In this document: piece by piece, positions 9,276-17,150 of the stretch | Numbering within the stretch: position 1 is the stretch's first letter | How the letters are laid out: each line of letters opens with the position of its first letter | DNA from: Planctomycetaceae bacterium | GTDB taxonomy: Bacteria; Planctomycetota; Planctomycetia; Planctomycetales; Planctomycetaceae | Assembly: GCA_020426325.1 (NCBI GenBank) | Contig: JAGQQG010000067.1 | Coordinates: forward strand, 1 to 32,516 | Length of the DNA stretch: 32,516 nucleotides | Reading direction: 5' to 3' | The notes under the pieces: model-generated | Seen by the model: only the letters and a program-made list of their open reading frames with translations | Databases searched by the model: none | Told to the model about the DNA's origin: nothing | Made by a program: the position numbers and the translations under genes

Positions 9276-10517
9276 TCATTGTCCCGTTGCAGTCCGCTTC
9301 CTCAGCGCGTACACACCCACGACGCCCCGAGGGATCGTGAGCACCGAAATCGATTCGGAAGGGAATCGGTCGAGTGTGATGGTCGCCGAGGTTGCTGTTT
9401 CATCTGTGATATCCTGAATCCGGTACCATCTGGCGTGAGCGGGATCGAACACGTACCCACCGGTTCTTAAGGGAGGAGTCAGTGTCGGGTCTGAAGGATA
9501 GGCCGTAAAAGTTACGTCGTAGACCGCTCCACCAGCTGCATTTAACGCGGCTGTATGCACCAACTCCTCTTCCGGATCGGCCGCAGGACGGTTGTGAAAC
9601 ACCACGCAATCAATGTCTGTCGAGCTCTGTCCAATTTCACCCGTCTTGCGGACTGTGAGCAGCCAGGTGAACCGACGGTCGGGCGTCTCGACACGGCAAT
9701 CAGCAATCGTCCCGACCGTTGCCGGCAATGGTGTCACCCAATCAATGGTGCCAGCACCTGCGTTGACATCGGCCGGATTGAGGACTCGAACCTCACTCCG
9801 CTTCCCGGTGATGTCGATGAGTACAAGCCGGAGTTCCAGAAAACCCGTCAGGGCTGTCAGGTTAGCAGCATCCACTTCGTTCAGGTCGAACGTCACCTGG
9901 GTAGCAGTACTGCCCGAAGGGATCGCGGAGAAAACGGTCTCCCACCGATCAGGTAGTCCGACGGCATCGAGCACTTCCTCTCGTGACCCGATAGGAAACA
10001 GATCTGGCGCGTAGGCTACAAATGGCGGTGGTGCAGGGCCGAGTGCTTCGTACGGGTTATTTCCCTGAAAGCCCAAACGGCGAAGCGGGATATCAAGAGG
10101 GTCATTGACGTTTCCACCAGATAAATTGAAGTAGTCCGGCGAACCTGTCGTAGGCGAATACGTAGCAGCAGTTCCACCCCCATCGATTCCATAAGAATCA
10201 TTCAGTCCATCATAAATTCCTAATGGATCGATAATGCATCGATTGATGAATCCGTTTTTTGGTTGTGGGATATAGAGATCCGAAGTGAGATCGTGGACGT
10301 CGATCAGGACTTCGGCCTGTTCTTTGAGCAGTACGCTGTTGGTGAGTTGGGAGGCCTGGATGGCGCGGAGGTAGGCGGCGGGGAACAGCGCCATCACGGC
10401 GAGGACGCCGATGCCCATCACGAGCGTGGCCATCATCACCTCGATCAGCGAGGCACCGCTGCGGGCGGGTGGGCTGCTGGCAGGAGCAGAGGTTGATCGT
10501 CTGCAAACGTGTCTCAC
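9276..10517 (-). CDS. GspI/PilV-like minor pseudopilin
   Basis: A 413-residue protein with a leader ending in R-S-G (residue 21), then A-S-L-I-E-V-M-M-A-T-L-V-M-G-I-G-V-L-A. Glu at +5 and the G-I-x-V-L-A hydrophobic core are characteristic of GspI/PilV-type prepilins, which form the pseudopilus tip with J and K. Typical GspI is about 120 residues, so this too is enlarged. The start chosen is GTG at 10517: it overlaps the preceding stop codon as GTGA and has GGAGG about eight bases upstream, which favours translational coupling. A GTG 33 bases further upstream (10550) is also open but lies deeper inside the H-like gene. The C-terminal two thirds match nothing I recognise. Confidence 0.85.
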   Translation of the reverse strand: MRHVCRRSTSAPASSPPARSGASLIEVMMATLVMGIGVLAVMALFPAAYLRAIQASQLTNSVLLKEQAEVLIDVHDLTSDLYIPQPKNGFINRCIIDPLGIYDGLNDSYGIDGGGTAATYSPTTGSPDYFNLSGGNVNDPLDIPLRRLGFQGNNPYEALGPAPPPFVAYAPDLFPIGSREEVLDAVGLPDRWETVFSAIPSGSTATQVTFDLNEVDAANLTALTGFLELRLVLIDITGKRSEVRVLNPADVNAGAGTIDWVTPLPATVGTIADCRVETPDRRFTWLLTVRKTGEIGQSSTDIDCVVFHNRPAADPEEELVHTAALNAAGGAVYDVTFTAYPSDPTLTPPLRTGGYVFDPAHARWYRIQDITDETATSATITLDRFPSESISVLTIPRGVVGVYALRKRTATGQ

Positions 10518-11554
10518 CTCGCCACCTCCCCTTCCAGACCGAACTGCCACGGGTCTCCCGCACTTTGCAGCTGGATCGGATGCACAATTGTCCGCCCCGC
10601 CTTCGTGAAGATGGTCATTCCCAATTCATTGCCAGCCCGGTCGTCATCGACGGTGTCGCCATCGAGGTCCAGACCGGGAATCGTGGAAAGCCCCGGCTGC
10701 GCGTTCTGCAGAGCGTCCTCGAAATCACACAGGTACAACTGAATGATGCCCGCTGCGGCAGCATCGCCCACGCAGGGTCCCTGTGCTGAGAACATGATGT
10801 CCATCCGGTTGGAGAACGGCCCGGTGCCACTCCCCCAGCCTGCGGGCAGATTGCTGTTGCTCAGATCAATACAGACTCCTTGCGGAAGCTCCAACGCCTC
10901 TTCGTCCGCCATCACATCCGGATTGAGCTCGATGTAATACTCAAGCGCTAGTGTCACTGCACCAACCGACGCAGGGGCAGGAGCATTCGGGTGTAGAGGT
11001 GGTGTCGTATCTTTCCAGAGGAGACGTACTTCGTTAGTCAATGGATTCAGAAATTCATCAGGGTCAATGGTGAGTGGGTAGGTGGTAATGTTGGAGAGAT
11101 CCCAGACATGGACAACAGTCCCAGGCCCGATCAGGCCGCGGTCGTATAGAGTGGCCCAATCCGTCCCAGTCAATACGAGCGAGACCTGGTCGGTGCCATT
11201 CCGCTTCAACTGCACGAACTTATTCTGGGCGACACTGGACTCATCTCTGCCGGGGGATTCGATGTAGACCATGGAGCGGCAGATGGTGGATTCGTTGGGG
11301 TCGACGAGGAGTCGGACGCCGACGGGGCGGGGTTTGCCTTCGGTTTCCTTGGAGTTGTAGATGGCCCGGTCGCGGGCTCCTTCGAGTTTGGACTGCACCA
11401 GCCGGGCTGCGGTCCGCACCCCTTCGCCCGTGAGGCCCAGCCGCAGGGCACCGATGGTGATGAAGCTGAGCACCAGAAAGATGGACATCGCCACGAGCAG
11501 TTCCACGAGCGTGAAGCCGCGACGTTTGTCCGCTGAGCGCCGGAAGACTCGCAT
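10514..11554 (-). CDS. GspH/FimT-like minor pseudopilin
   Basis: A 346-residue prepilin-type protein. The leader M-R-V-F-R-R-S-A-D-K-R-R-G ends at residue 13; the mature protein begins F-T-L-V-E-L-L-V-A-M-S with Glu at +5. The sequence A-A-R-L-V-Q-S-K-L-E-G-A-R-D-R-A-I after the helix is the GspH/FimT pattern (usually L-x-x-A-R-x-x-A). GspH is normally about 170 residues. It sits between G-like and I-like genes, as in T2SS operons. The ATG at 11554 is preferred to the TTG directly before it (11557) because GGGGG lies about nine bases upstream; the start is three bases from the stop codon of the preceding gene. It overlaps the next gene by four bases. Confidence 0.85.
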   Translation of the reverse strand: MRVFRRSADKRRGFTLVELLVAMSIFLVLSFITIGALRLGLTGEGVRTAARLVQSKLEGARDRAIYNSKETEGKPRPVGVRLLVDPNESTICRSMVYIESPGRDESSVAQNKFVQLKRNGTDQVSLVLTGTDWATLYDRGLIGPGTVVHVWDLSNITTYPLTIDPDEFLNPLTNEVRLLWKDTTPPLHPNAPAPASVGAVTLALEYYIELNPDVMADEEALELPQGVCIDLSNSNLPAGWGSGTGPFSNRMDIMFSAQGPCVGDAAAAGIIQLYLCDFEDALQNAQPGLSTIPGLDLDGDTVDDDRAGNELGMTIFTKAGRTIVHPIQLQSAGDPWQFGLEGEVAR

Positions 11555-11557
11555 CAA

Positions 11558-12643
11558 TCAATTCCCCCCGCTCAAGTTGGTGATGTTGTCGTCGAGTGGA
11601 CGATCTCCGTCGGACGTTTCGAGAGTGAAAATATCGATGGTCGAGAGAGGCTTCGCGAGGTAGCCATAATCTGACGTGTCGTATGGCTCTTCAAGTCCCA
11701 AAATTCCATCCGGCCCGGCGGAGATGATCAGCGGCGCGTGATAACTGTCGAGCGTATGAAACTCGTCCTCGAATGTCGTCGCGTTGTAAGAACTCGACGG
11801 TAATGAGCCCCGTGGATCGTCCGGATCGTGAATGGCGCCGCCGACCGTCAGCGAACCCATCAACAGCGAAACAATGTGCGGGAATGGTGCCAACTTGACA
11901 GTGGCTCCCGCATGATGGGCTTCCGGAGATGTCCCAGCCGCACCACGAACGACGGTCAGGTTTCCGGAGCTTGTCGCAGTGACCTGCATGATCTCTTTGC
12001 CGACGGCAACGTAGATCGTTTGCGTTGGGGAAACATAACTTGAGAAGGGACCTTCATTATCCACGTCGACGGACGTAGTCATCGTGTCTGCATTTATCGC
12101 AGAAGTCAGGTTGGTCGCCCCGAACCCGAATGGGTTGAGCAGTCTCGTCGGCCAACGGTAGAAGCGGATCTGATTGCCCCAGGCGTCGACGAGTTCCATG
12201 TTGCCGTCACCATCTGTGTCAGTCAGTTCGCTCGCGTTGAAGGCGTCCTCACCGACTGGGGTTGCTCCGGTGACGCGCCCCTGAGTGATGATGTGATACA
12301 GAAGCTCTGATTCGAGGTCGATGCCAGTGCCAGTAACGGAGAACTCTGCGATTGATTGCGGGAAACCAGCCTTTGCTGCCGTTTTGATATTTTCAATATC
12401 GACCGCATTGGTGGGGGTGCCCTGTGTGCGGTTGAATCCTGCGAGCTGGTCGCGAAGCAGTGCGTCGACCTGAGTGATCGTGGCGCGAGTGGCGGCAATT
12501 CTGGCGGCTTCACCGGCGGTGCCGAGAACGGTCAGCGACAGTGCCACCAGGGCGGCGAGGATCGAGATCACGATCAGGATCTCGATCAGCGAGAAGCCCT
12601 GCGGCTGCCGGTGATGAATTGGAATACTCCGTCGCATCTTCAC
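11558..12643 (-). CDS. GspG-like prepilin, second copy
   Basis: A 361-residue protein with leader ending Q-P-Q-G at residue 16 and mature start F-S-L-I-E-I-L-I-V-I-S-I-L-A. It has a long helix rich in Ala and Arg, then D-T-D-G-D-G-N followed by D-A-W-G-N-Q-I-R-F-Y, reminiscent of the calcium site and the D-P-W-G-N-P-Y segment of GspG. The C-terminus ends D-D-N-I-T-N-L-S-G-G-N, closely matching the tail of the neighbouring G-like protein, so the two are probably paralogues. It might be a second major pseudopilin or a minor one. GTG at 12643 has GAGG six bases upstream; ATG at 12637 is the alternative. It is 39 bp downstream of the first G-like gene and abuts the H-like gene. Confidence 0.85.
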   Translation of the reverse strand: MKMRRSIPIHHRQPQGFSLIEILIVISILAALVALSLTVLGTAGEAARIAATRATITQVDALLRDQLAGFNRTQGTPTNAVDIENIKTAAKAGFPQSIAEFSVTGTGIDLESELLYHIITQGRVTGATPVGEDAFNASELTDTDGDGNMELVDAWGNQIRFYRWPTRLLNPFGFGATNLTSAINADTMTTSVDVDNEGPFSSYVSPTQTIYVAVGKEIMQVTATSSGNLTVVRGAAGTSPEAHHAGATVKLAPFPHIVSLLMGSLTVGGAIHDPDDPRGSLPSSSYNATTFEDEFHTLDSYHAPLIISAGPDGILGLEEPYDTSDYGYLAKPLSTIDIFTLETSDGDRPLDDNITNLSGGN

Positions 12644-12682
12644 TGCCCCCCTCAGGCATGAACGATCGAACCTGCGATTGGC

Positions 12683-13618
12683 CTACTGCCCAAGTTTGCC
12701 ACCATTGAAGTTGGTGATGTTGTCCTGATCCTTAGTCGTGTCCCCCGAATTGTTGGAAAAGCCATCCTCGCTCGACCAGAGTCCGCCGATCCCGAAGTCA
12801 GCATCTGCACCCGCGCAGATGATCTGGTGCGACTTGTCCTTCCATGCTTGATCAGTCGATTGCAGGTAAACGTTCTGGATCTCGTCCGTGGCATCGTAAG
12901 TTGCGTCCTGGTCCAAATCCCCATCCTTGGCCGGTCGATAGCCACGTCCGTCGTAGCTGCTGAGATAGAGGTAGGGGACGGTGGTATCAACATACGGATC
13001 GTTGTACGCGTGGGCTCCATCGGTATCGTCGTCGAACATCCGATCGGGATCGAATTCTCCAAACGGTCCGACACGATTTCCGCCCGTGGCAAAAGGATTC
13101 ACGGGATTCGAGGAAAAGCCATCTGCCTTTGCTGAGTCCGCTGGTGCGATGGTGTCACTGCCCCCCAGGAAGAACAGCAGGCATTCGTCACCCGTTAAGA
13201 CAATTACTTCGTCAGTGACTGTGTCATTGTCGAAATCATGCGCCACTGAAAAGTCAAATTGTGGCCACATCTGTCGAATGAGCGTGCGACTTTGAACCAA
13301 CCGACTGGGATTCGCTGTGTCTTGATTCCAACTCGGATCAGCAGACATTCCGGAACCCAAATCGGGTTCTTCATAGAGTGCGATGCCACTCGGCGGCTCC
13401 ATGCCGAACTGTGTCTTGAACTCGGCGATGCCCTGTTCAAAGCCTTTGATCTCGGTCGCGATCTCGGCTATCCGTACGGTGTCTCGGGTGTTGTTGAGAG
13501 CGGGCAGGATGAGGGCCAGCAGGATGCCGATGATGGCGATGACGGCCATCAGTTCCACAAGGGAGAAGCCGCTGCGGGGATGGCGCTGGTGTTCCGGGTT
13601 GAGCGTCAGGGGAGACAT
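12683..13618 (-). CDS. gspG: GspG-like major pseudopilin candidate
   Basis: A 311-residue protein, with leader ending in R-S-G (residue 17) and mature start F-S-L-V-E-L-M-A-V-I-A-I-I-G-I-L-L-A-L-I-L-P-A-L, a textbook type IV prepilin/GspG N-terminus. The C-terminal half contains D-D-D-T-D-G and D-P-Y-V-D, then S-S-Y-D-G-R-G-Y and an acidic D-G-D-L-D-Q-D, in the region where GspG binds calcium. It ends D-N-I-T-N-F-N-G-G-K-L-G-Q. GspG subunits polymerise into the pseudopilus that drives secretion. Its place directly after the GspF/PilC gene fits the F-G order of T2SS operons. The ATG at 13618 is chosen because AGGAG lies six bases upstream and it gives a normal 17-residue leader; an open frame extends 47 codons further upstream but has no such signal. 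Confidence 0.87.
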   Translation of the reverse strand: MSPLTLNPEHQRHPRSGFSLVELMAVIAIIGILLALILPALNNTRDTVRIAEIATEIKGFEQGIAEFKTQFGMEPPSGIALYEEPDLGSGMSADPSWNQDTANPSRLVQSRTLIRQMWPQFDFSVAHDFDNDTVTDEVIVLTGDECLLFFLGGSDTIAPADSAKADGFSSNPVNPFATGGNRVGPFGEFDPDRMFDDDTDGAHAYNDPYVDTTVPYLYLSSYDGRGYRPAKDGDLDQDATYDATDEIQNVYLQSTDQAWKDKSHQIICAGADADFGIGGLWSSEDGFSNNSGDTTKDQDNITNFNGGKLGQ

Positions 13619-13962
13619 AGCGGGCTCCTGCGTTGTGGGTTGGTGTCGGCCGGACGACGGTGCCATTGGAGGCGGGCCGGCGACGATCGGCGGACGAAGT
13701 GCTTTCGGACGAGACACGCCTGTGGCGTCCCGCTGCACTTTCGATCCGAGATGAAGCAAGAAAATGAGAACAGATCACCATGATGCAGGCCGCATGCCAA
13801 CCAGCCAGAACTTGCGCGCCACGCTGCGTTGTGGCGTGCGAGTCTGTGCAAATTAGCGAGCGACGATTGCATGACTGTGAGTGAATGAAAGGATGTCAGA
13901 TTTGAGATCTGAGATTTCAGATTTGAAATGTCAGATCCCCGCGATGAGATTTGAAATTCTGA
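13619..13962. other. Spacer between GspF-like and GspG-like genes
   Basis: A 344-bp spacer on the minus-strand operon. It contains the heptad array listed at 13893-13934 and a possible hairpin at 13814-13839 (9-bp stem with one mismatch, 8-base loop) without a T-run. I see no protein or RNA gene. It is long enough for a separate promoter for the pseudopilin genes. Confidence 0.55.
13893..13934. repeat. Six degenerate tandem heptads
   Basis: Six adjacent 7-bp units read ATGTCAG, ATTTGAG, ATCTGAG, ATTTCAG, ATTTGAA and ATGTCAG, each of the form AT-N-T-N-A-R. Two more related units (ATTTGAA, ATTCTGA) follow at 13949-13962, up to the stop codon of the GspF-like gene. The period is exact while the units vary, so this is a heptad array rather than random AT-rich sequence. 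Confidence 0.7.
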
Positions 13963-15219
13963 TTACGACAGTTCGTTGAGCAGTTTGACGAGTGGCAGGA
14001 ACAGGGCGATCACGATGAAGCCGACGATCAGACCCAGGACCACGACCATCAGCGGTTCGAGCATGTTGATCAACGACTCGACGAGCACGGAGACTTCCTC
14101 GTCGTACATGTCGGCCACTTTGTAGAGCATGTTGTCGAGGGCACCCGTCTCCTCGCCCACGTCCACCATGTTGACGACCAGGTCGTCCACGATGCGGGTC
14201 TCCTTGAGCGGCACGGCCATCGATTCACCCTCGCGAATCGACTGATGAATGTGATCGAACGCTTTGCGAAACACCTCGTTGCCGGCGGTGTCCCGGGCAA
14301 TGGAGAGTGCTTCCAGAATGGGCACCCCGGACGAGATGAGTGTGCCTAACGTTCGACACGTTCTGGCCACCGTCGATTTCGAGATGATTAACCCGAGGAT
14401 GGGAATCTTCATCGAGATCCTGTCGACGATGTACGCTCCTGTTTTGTTTTTCTTGACGATCTTGATGAATAGCCAGAGGCCGACCGGAAACGCGGGGATG
14501 AGATAGAAGTAGTTCACGACCCAGTCACTCATATTGATGAGCATGATGGTCATGCCGGGAAGTTCGACGCCGAAGTCGTGGAAGATCTCTTTGAACTTCG
14601 GAATGATCCAGTACATGATGAAGCCGACGATACAGGTGGCGACCGTGATGACGGCCACCGGATACACCATGGCACCCTGCACCTTCCGTTTGAGTGACTG
14701 AGCCCTTTCTTTGAACTCGGCCAGTCGCTGAAGGATGATTTCGAGGGCACCGCCGGCTTCGCCCGCTTTGACCATGTTGACGTACAGGTTGTCGAACGCC
14801 TTGGGCTGTTTGGCCATCGCTTCTGAAAGCGTGTTGCCCGACTCGACGTCTTCGATGACACCGATGAGCGAGGCCTTGAGTGGACCGGGCTTGGCCTGTC
14901 CTTCGAGAATGCGGAGCGACCGGAGAATCGGCAGGCCTGCATCTTGAAGCGTCGAGAGTTGCCGCGTGAACTGAGTGAGCTGTTTCGGACGGACACCACC
15001 GATGGAGAACCCGCCGGCCCCCTTCTTTTTACTCTTCGCCGCCCCGCGTTGGGTGACGGCTGTCTTTCCCTTTTTGCGACTGGTCTTCTCGCTGATCTTC
15101 GTGACGAAGAATCCCTTCTCACGAATCAGGGACTGAGCTTCAGCCTCAGACTCCGCCTCGATGGTCTCTTTGATTTCGAGACCCGTGTTGTCCATGGCTT
15201 CATACTGAAAAGTTGGCAT
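13963..15219 (-). CDS. gspF: Type II secretion system F / PilC family inner-membrane platform protein
   Basis: A 418-residue polytopic protein, the normal length for GspF/PilC (about 400). The N-terminus has the F-x-Y-E-A-M-D-N-T-G-x-E-I pattern of the family. It contains two T2SSF domains: the first (about 80-200) with L-R-S-L-R-I-L and the hallmark M-V-K-A-G-E-A-G-G at about 149-157, the second (about 283-405) with L-I-S-S-G-V-P-I-L-E-A-L and V-G-E-E-T-G-A-L-D at 354-362. Membrane segments are visible near 186-205, 236-253 and 390-410. A Lys-rich linker lies at 45-68. GspF couples the cytoplasmic ATPase to pseudopilus assembly, and the gene follows an E-type ATPase as expected. The ATG at 15219 has GGGAG about five bases upstream. 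Confidence 0.95.
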   Translation of the reverse strand: MPTFQYEAMDNTGLEIKETIEAESEAEAQSLIREKGFFVTKISEKTSRKKGKTAVTQRGAAKSKKKGAGGFSIGGVRPKQLTQFTRQLSTLQDAGLPILRSLRILEGQAKPGPLKASLIGVIEDVESGNTLSEAMAKQPKAFDNLYVNMVKAGEAGGALEIILQRLAEFKERAQSLKRKVQGAMVYPVAVITVATCIVGFIMYWIIPKFKEIFHDFGVELPGMTIMLINMSDWVVNYFYLIPAFPVGLWLFIKIVKKNKTGAYIVDRISMKIPILGLIISKSTVARTCRTLGTLISSGVPILEALSIARDTAGNEVFRKAFDHIHQSIREGESMAVPLKETRIVDDLVVNMVDVGEETGALDNMLYKVADMYDEEVSVLVESLINMLEPLMVVVLGLIVGFIVIALFLPLVKLLNELS

Positions 15220-15246
15220 GTCTGCTCCCGTTGGTCGCGGATGACG

Positions 15247-15320
15247 AGTTGTCAGTTGTCAGTTGTCAGTTGTCAGTTGTCAGTTGTCAGTTGTCGCAAC
15301 GGACTACGGACGACTGACAA
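15247..15320. repeat. Seven perfect tandem heptads plus inverted heptads forming a hairpin
   Basis: AGTTGTC is repeated seven times without error at 15247-15295. At 15301-15320 the same kind of heptad occurs in the opposite orientation (ACTACGG, ACGACTG, ACAAAGG). TTGTCAGTTGTC at 15284-15295 can pair with 15309-15320 at 11 of 12 positions across a 13-base loop. The element fills the spacer between the second ATPase gene and the GspF-like gene and would be transcribed with them. Confidence 0.85.
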
Positions 15321-15326
15321 AGGACC

Positions 15327-17048
15327 TCACTCGATATCTTCCATCACCGTTTCTCGGACCACCTCGTCGATGGTGGTGTGTCCGTCAAAAATCAGTTTGA
15401 GTCCGGCTTCACGCAGCGTGGTCATGCCCTGGCTGCGGGCCATGTTTCGCATGTCGTCGATCGACGCATCTGAGGTCACCATGTCCCGGATGTCGTCGGT
15501 GATATCCATGATCTCATACAGACCCGTGCGTCCCTTGTAACCTGAGTTGTTACAACGGGGACATCCTTTGCCGTAATAGAAGCTGTATTGTCTGGCGGTC
15601 TCCAGCGGGAGCTGAAGCTCCATCAGCAACTCGTCGCTGGGCTCGAACTCCGTTCGGCATTCGACGCAGATCCTCCGGACGAGCCGCTGGGCCTGCACGG
15701 CCTCGACGGTGGCTGTGATGAGGAAGGGAGGAATACCCATATCGCGCAGACGTGTGATCGCGGTCGGAGCATCGTTCGTGTGCAACGTGCTGAACACGAG
15801 GTGGCCCGTGAGCGCACTCTGCACAGCGATCTCCCCCGTCTCATAGTCGCGGATTTCACCGACGAGGATCTTGTCCGGATCGTGACGCAGGATAGCCCGG
15901 AGCACGTTCGCGAAGGTGACGTCGATGTCAGGATTCACCGGGACCTGGATCAGCCCATCGATGTCGTACTCAATCGGGTCTTCCGTCGTGATGATTTTGG
16001 TTTCAATATCGTTCAACTCGTTGAGAGCCGAGTAGAGCGTCGTCGTCTTCCCAGAGCCCGTCGGCCCGGTCACGAGAATGATGCCGTTGGGACGATGAAT
16101 AATCTTGCGGAACCGCGAAAGCGTGTTCGGGTCCATCCCGATCTTGTTCAAGTCGAGCTGGACGACCGTTCGGTCCAGCACTCGCATGACGACCGACTCG
16201 CCAAACATCGTGGGAAGCACACTCACCCGCAGGTCGACCGCGTTGCCGCCGACGTTGAGTTCGATACGACCGTCTTGAGGCAGACGACGCTCAGCAATGT
16301 CCAACTCGGCCATCACCTTGATCCGTGTGACGATGGCGTTCGCCAGATGGCGTGGTGGCGGCACCATTTCATAGAGCACGCCGTCCGCTCGCACGCGGAT
16401 CTTGAACTCATCCTCGAATGGCTCAAAGTGAATGTCGCTTGCCTGATCCTTGATTGCGAGCAGCATCACCATGTTCAGCAGTTTCCGGATCGGCTGAGTC
16501 TCGGAGAGTTCCTCTGCACCGCCGATATCGATGGCCCCCTGACGTTCAACCAGGCTTTTGGTGCCATAGTCGAGTCCCTCCAGAGAGTCGATCACATTTT
16601 CGATGCTGTCTTCGTCTTGAGTGGCATAGAAGCGACCAATTGCCGCCTCGACATCTGCCAGAGAAGAGACGGCTCCGCGCACGTCGTAACCCAGGAAATT
16701 CCGCAGGTCGTCAAGAGCGCCCACGTTCTGCGGGTCGGACATCGCCACTGTGAGGACGTCATCCTTCAGCGAGACGGGCATGATCTTGTAGATATCTGCC
16801 ATCGTCTGCGGGACGAGTTCCAGCACGCGGGGCGGGATGTTCGTCTCTTCGAGATTGATGACCGGCATGCCCCACTGCTCGGCCAGGGCTTCCGTGATCT
16901 GCTCCTCGGTGACCAGTCCCATCCCCTTGGCCACCTGGCCGATGACTTCGCCGGGGGCCTGCTTCTGCTCTTCGAGCACGTCCCACAGCTGGTCCTCAGT
17001 GAGGTATCCCAGGTCGACCAGAATCTGTCCGAGTTTGCGTTGTGCCAT
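15327..17048 (-). CDS. gspE: GspE/PilB-type assembly ATPase with MshEN-like c-di-GMP-binding N-terminus
   Basis: A 573-residue traffic ATPase. Residues 5-28 and 35-58 form two tandem 24-residue segments with the spacing of the MshEN c-di-GMP-binding motif: K5-L6-G7, L10, G14, L21, L25, Q28, and G37, G44, I51, L55, Q58; Lys and Val replace the usual leading Arg. The core has Walker A G-P-T-G-S-G-K-T (328-335), an Asp box I-I-T-T-E-D-P-I-E-Y, Walker B I-L-V-G-E-I-R-D-Y-E-T, and a His box G-H-L-V-F-S-T-L-H-T. Two CxxC pairs (C-V-E-C and C-P-R-C) form the zinc-binding C-terminal subdomain. It powers pseudopilin assembly through the GspF protein encoded next. No clear Shine-Dalgarno precedes the ATG; the upstream spacer carries heptads. 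c-di-GMP control is inferred from the motif. Confidence 0.94.
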   Translation of the reverse strand: MAQRKLGQILVDLGYLTEDQLWDVLEEQKQAPGEVIGQVAKGMGLVTEEQITEALAEQWGMPVINLEETNIPPRVLELVPQTMADIYKIMPVSLKDDVLTVAMSDPQNVGALDDLRNFLGYDVRGAVSSLADVEAAIGRFYATQDEDSIENVIDSLEGLDYGTKSLVERQGAIDIGGAEELSETQPIRKLLNMVMLLAIKDQASDIHFEPFEDEFKIRVRADGVLYEMVPPPRHLANAIVTRIKVMAELDIAERRLPQDGRIELNVGGNAVDLRVSVLPTMFGESVVMRVLDRTVVQLDLNKIGMDPNTLSRFRKIIHRPNGIILVTGPTGSGKTTTLYSALNELNDIETKIITTEDPIEYDIDGLIQVPVNPDIDVTFANVLRAILRHDPDKILVGEIRDYETGEIAVQSALTGHLVFSTLHTNDAPTAITRLRDMGIPPFLITATVEAVQAQRLVRRICVECRTEFEPSDELLMELQLPLETARQYSFYYGKGCPRCNNSGYKGRTGLYEIMDITDDIRDMVTSDASIDDMRNMARSQGMTTLREAGLKLIFDGHTTIDEVVRETVMEDIE

Positions 17049-17056
17049 GTGTGGAG

Positions 17057-17084
17057 CTGTCAGTTATCGGTCATCAGTCGTCAG
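17057..17084. repeat. Four degenerate heptads before the second ATPase gene
   Basis: CTGTCAG, TTATCGG, TCATCAG and TCGTCAG follow each other with an exact 7-bp period, variants of the TTGTCAG phase of the perfect array at 15247-15295. They lie nine bases upstream of the ATG of the GspE-like gene, where a ribosome-binding site would normally be, so the repeat may displace or mask the translation signal. Confidence 0.6.
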
Positions 17085-17150
17085 CTTTGCGAGGCGGTAA
17101 AACCTCGGGAATTGATGTTTACCCTTGCGAGTGGACCGTCGACCTCTCGA

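Noticed and set aside
15247..15295. CRISPR array
   Set aside because: Units are 7 bp and directly adjacent without spacers, so this is a simple tandem repeat.
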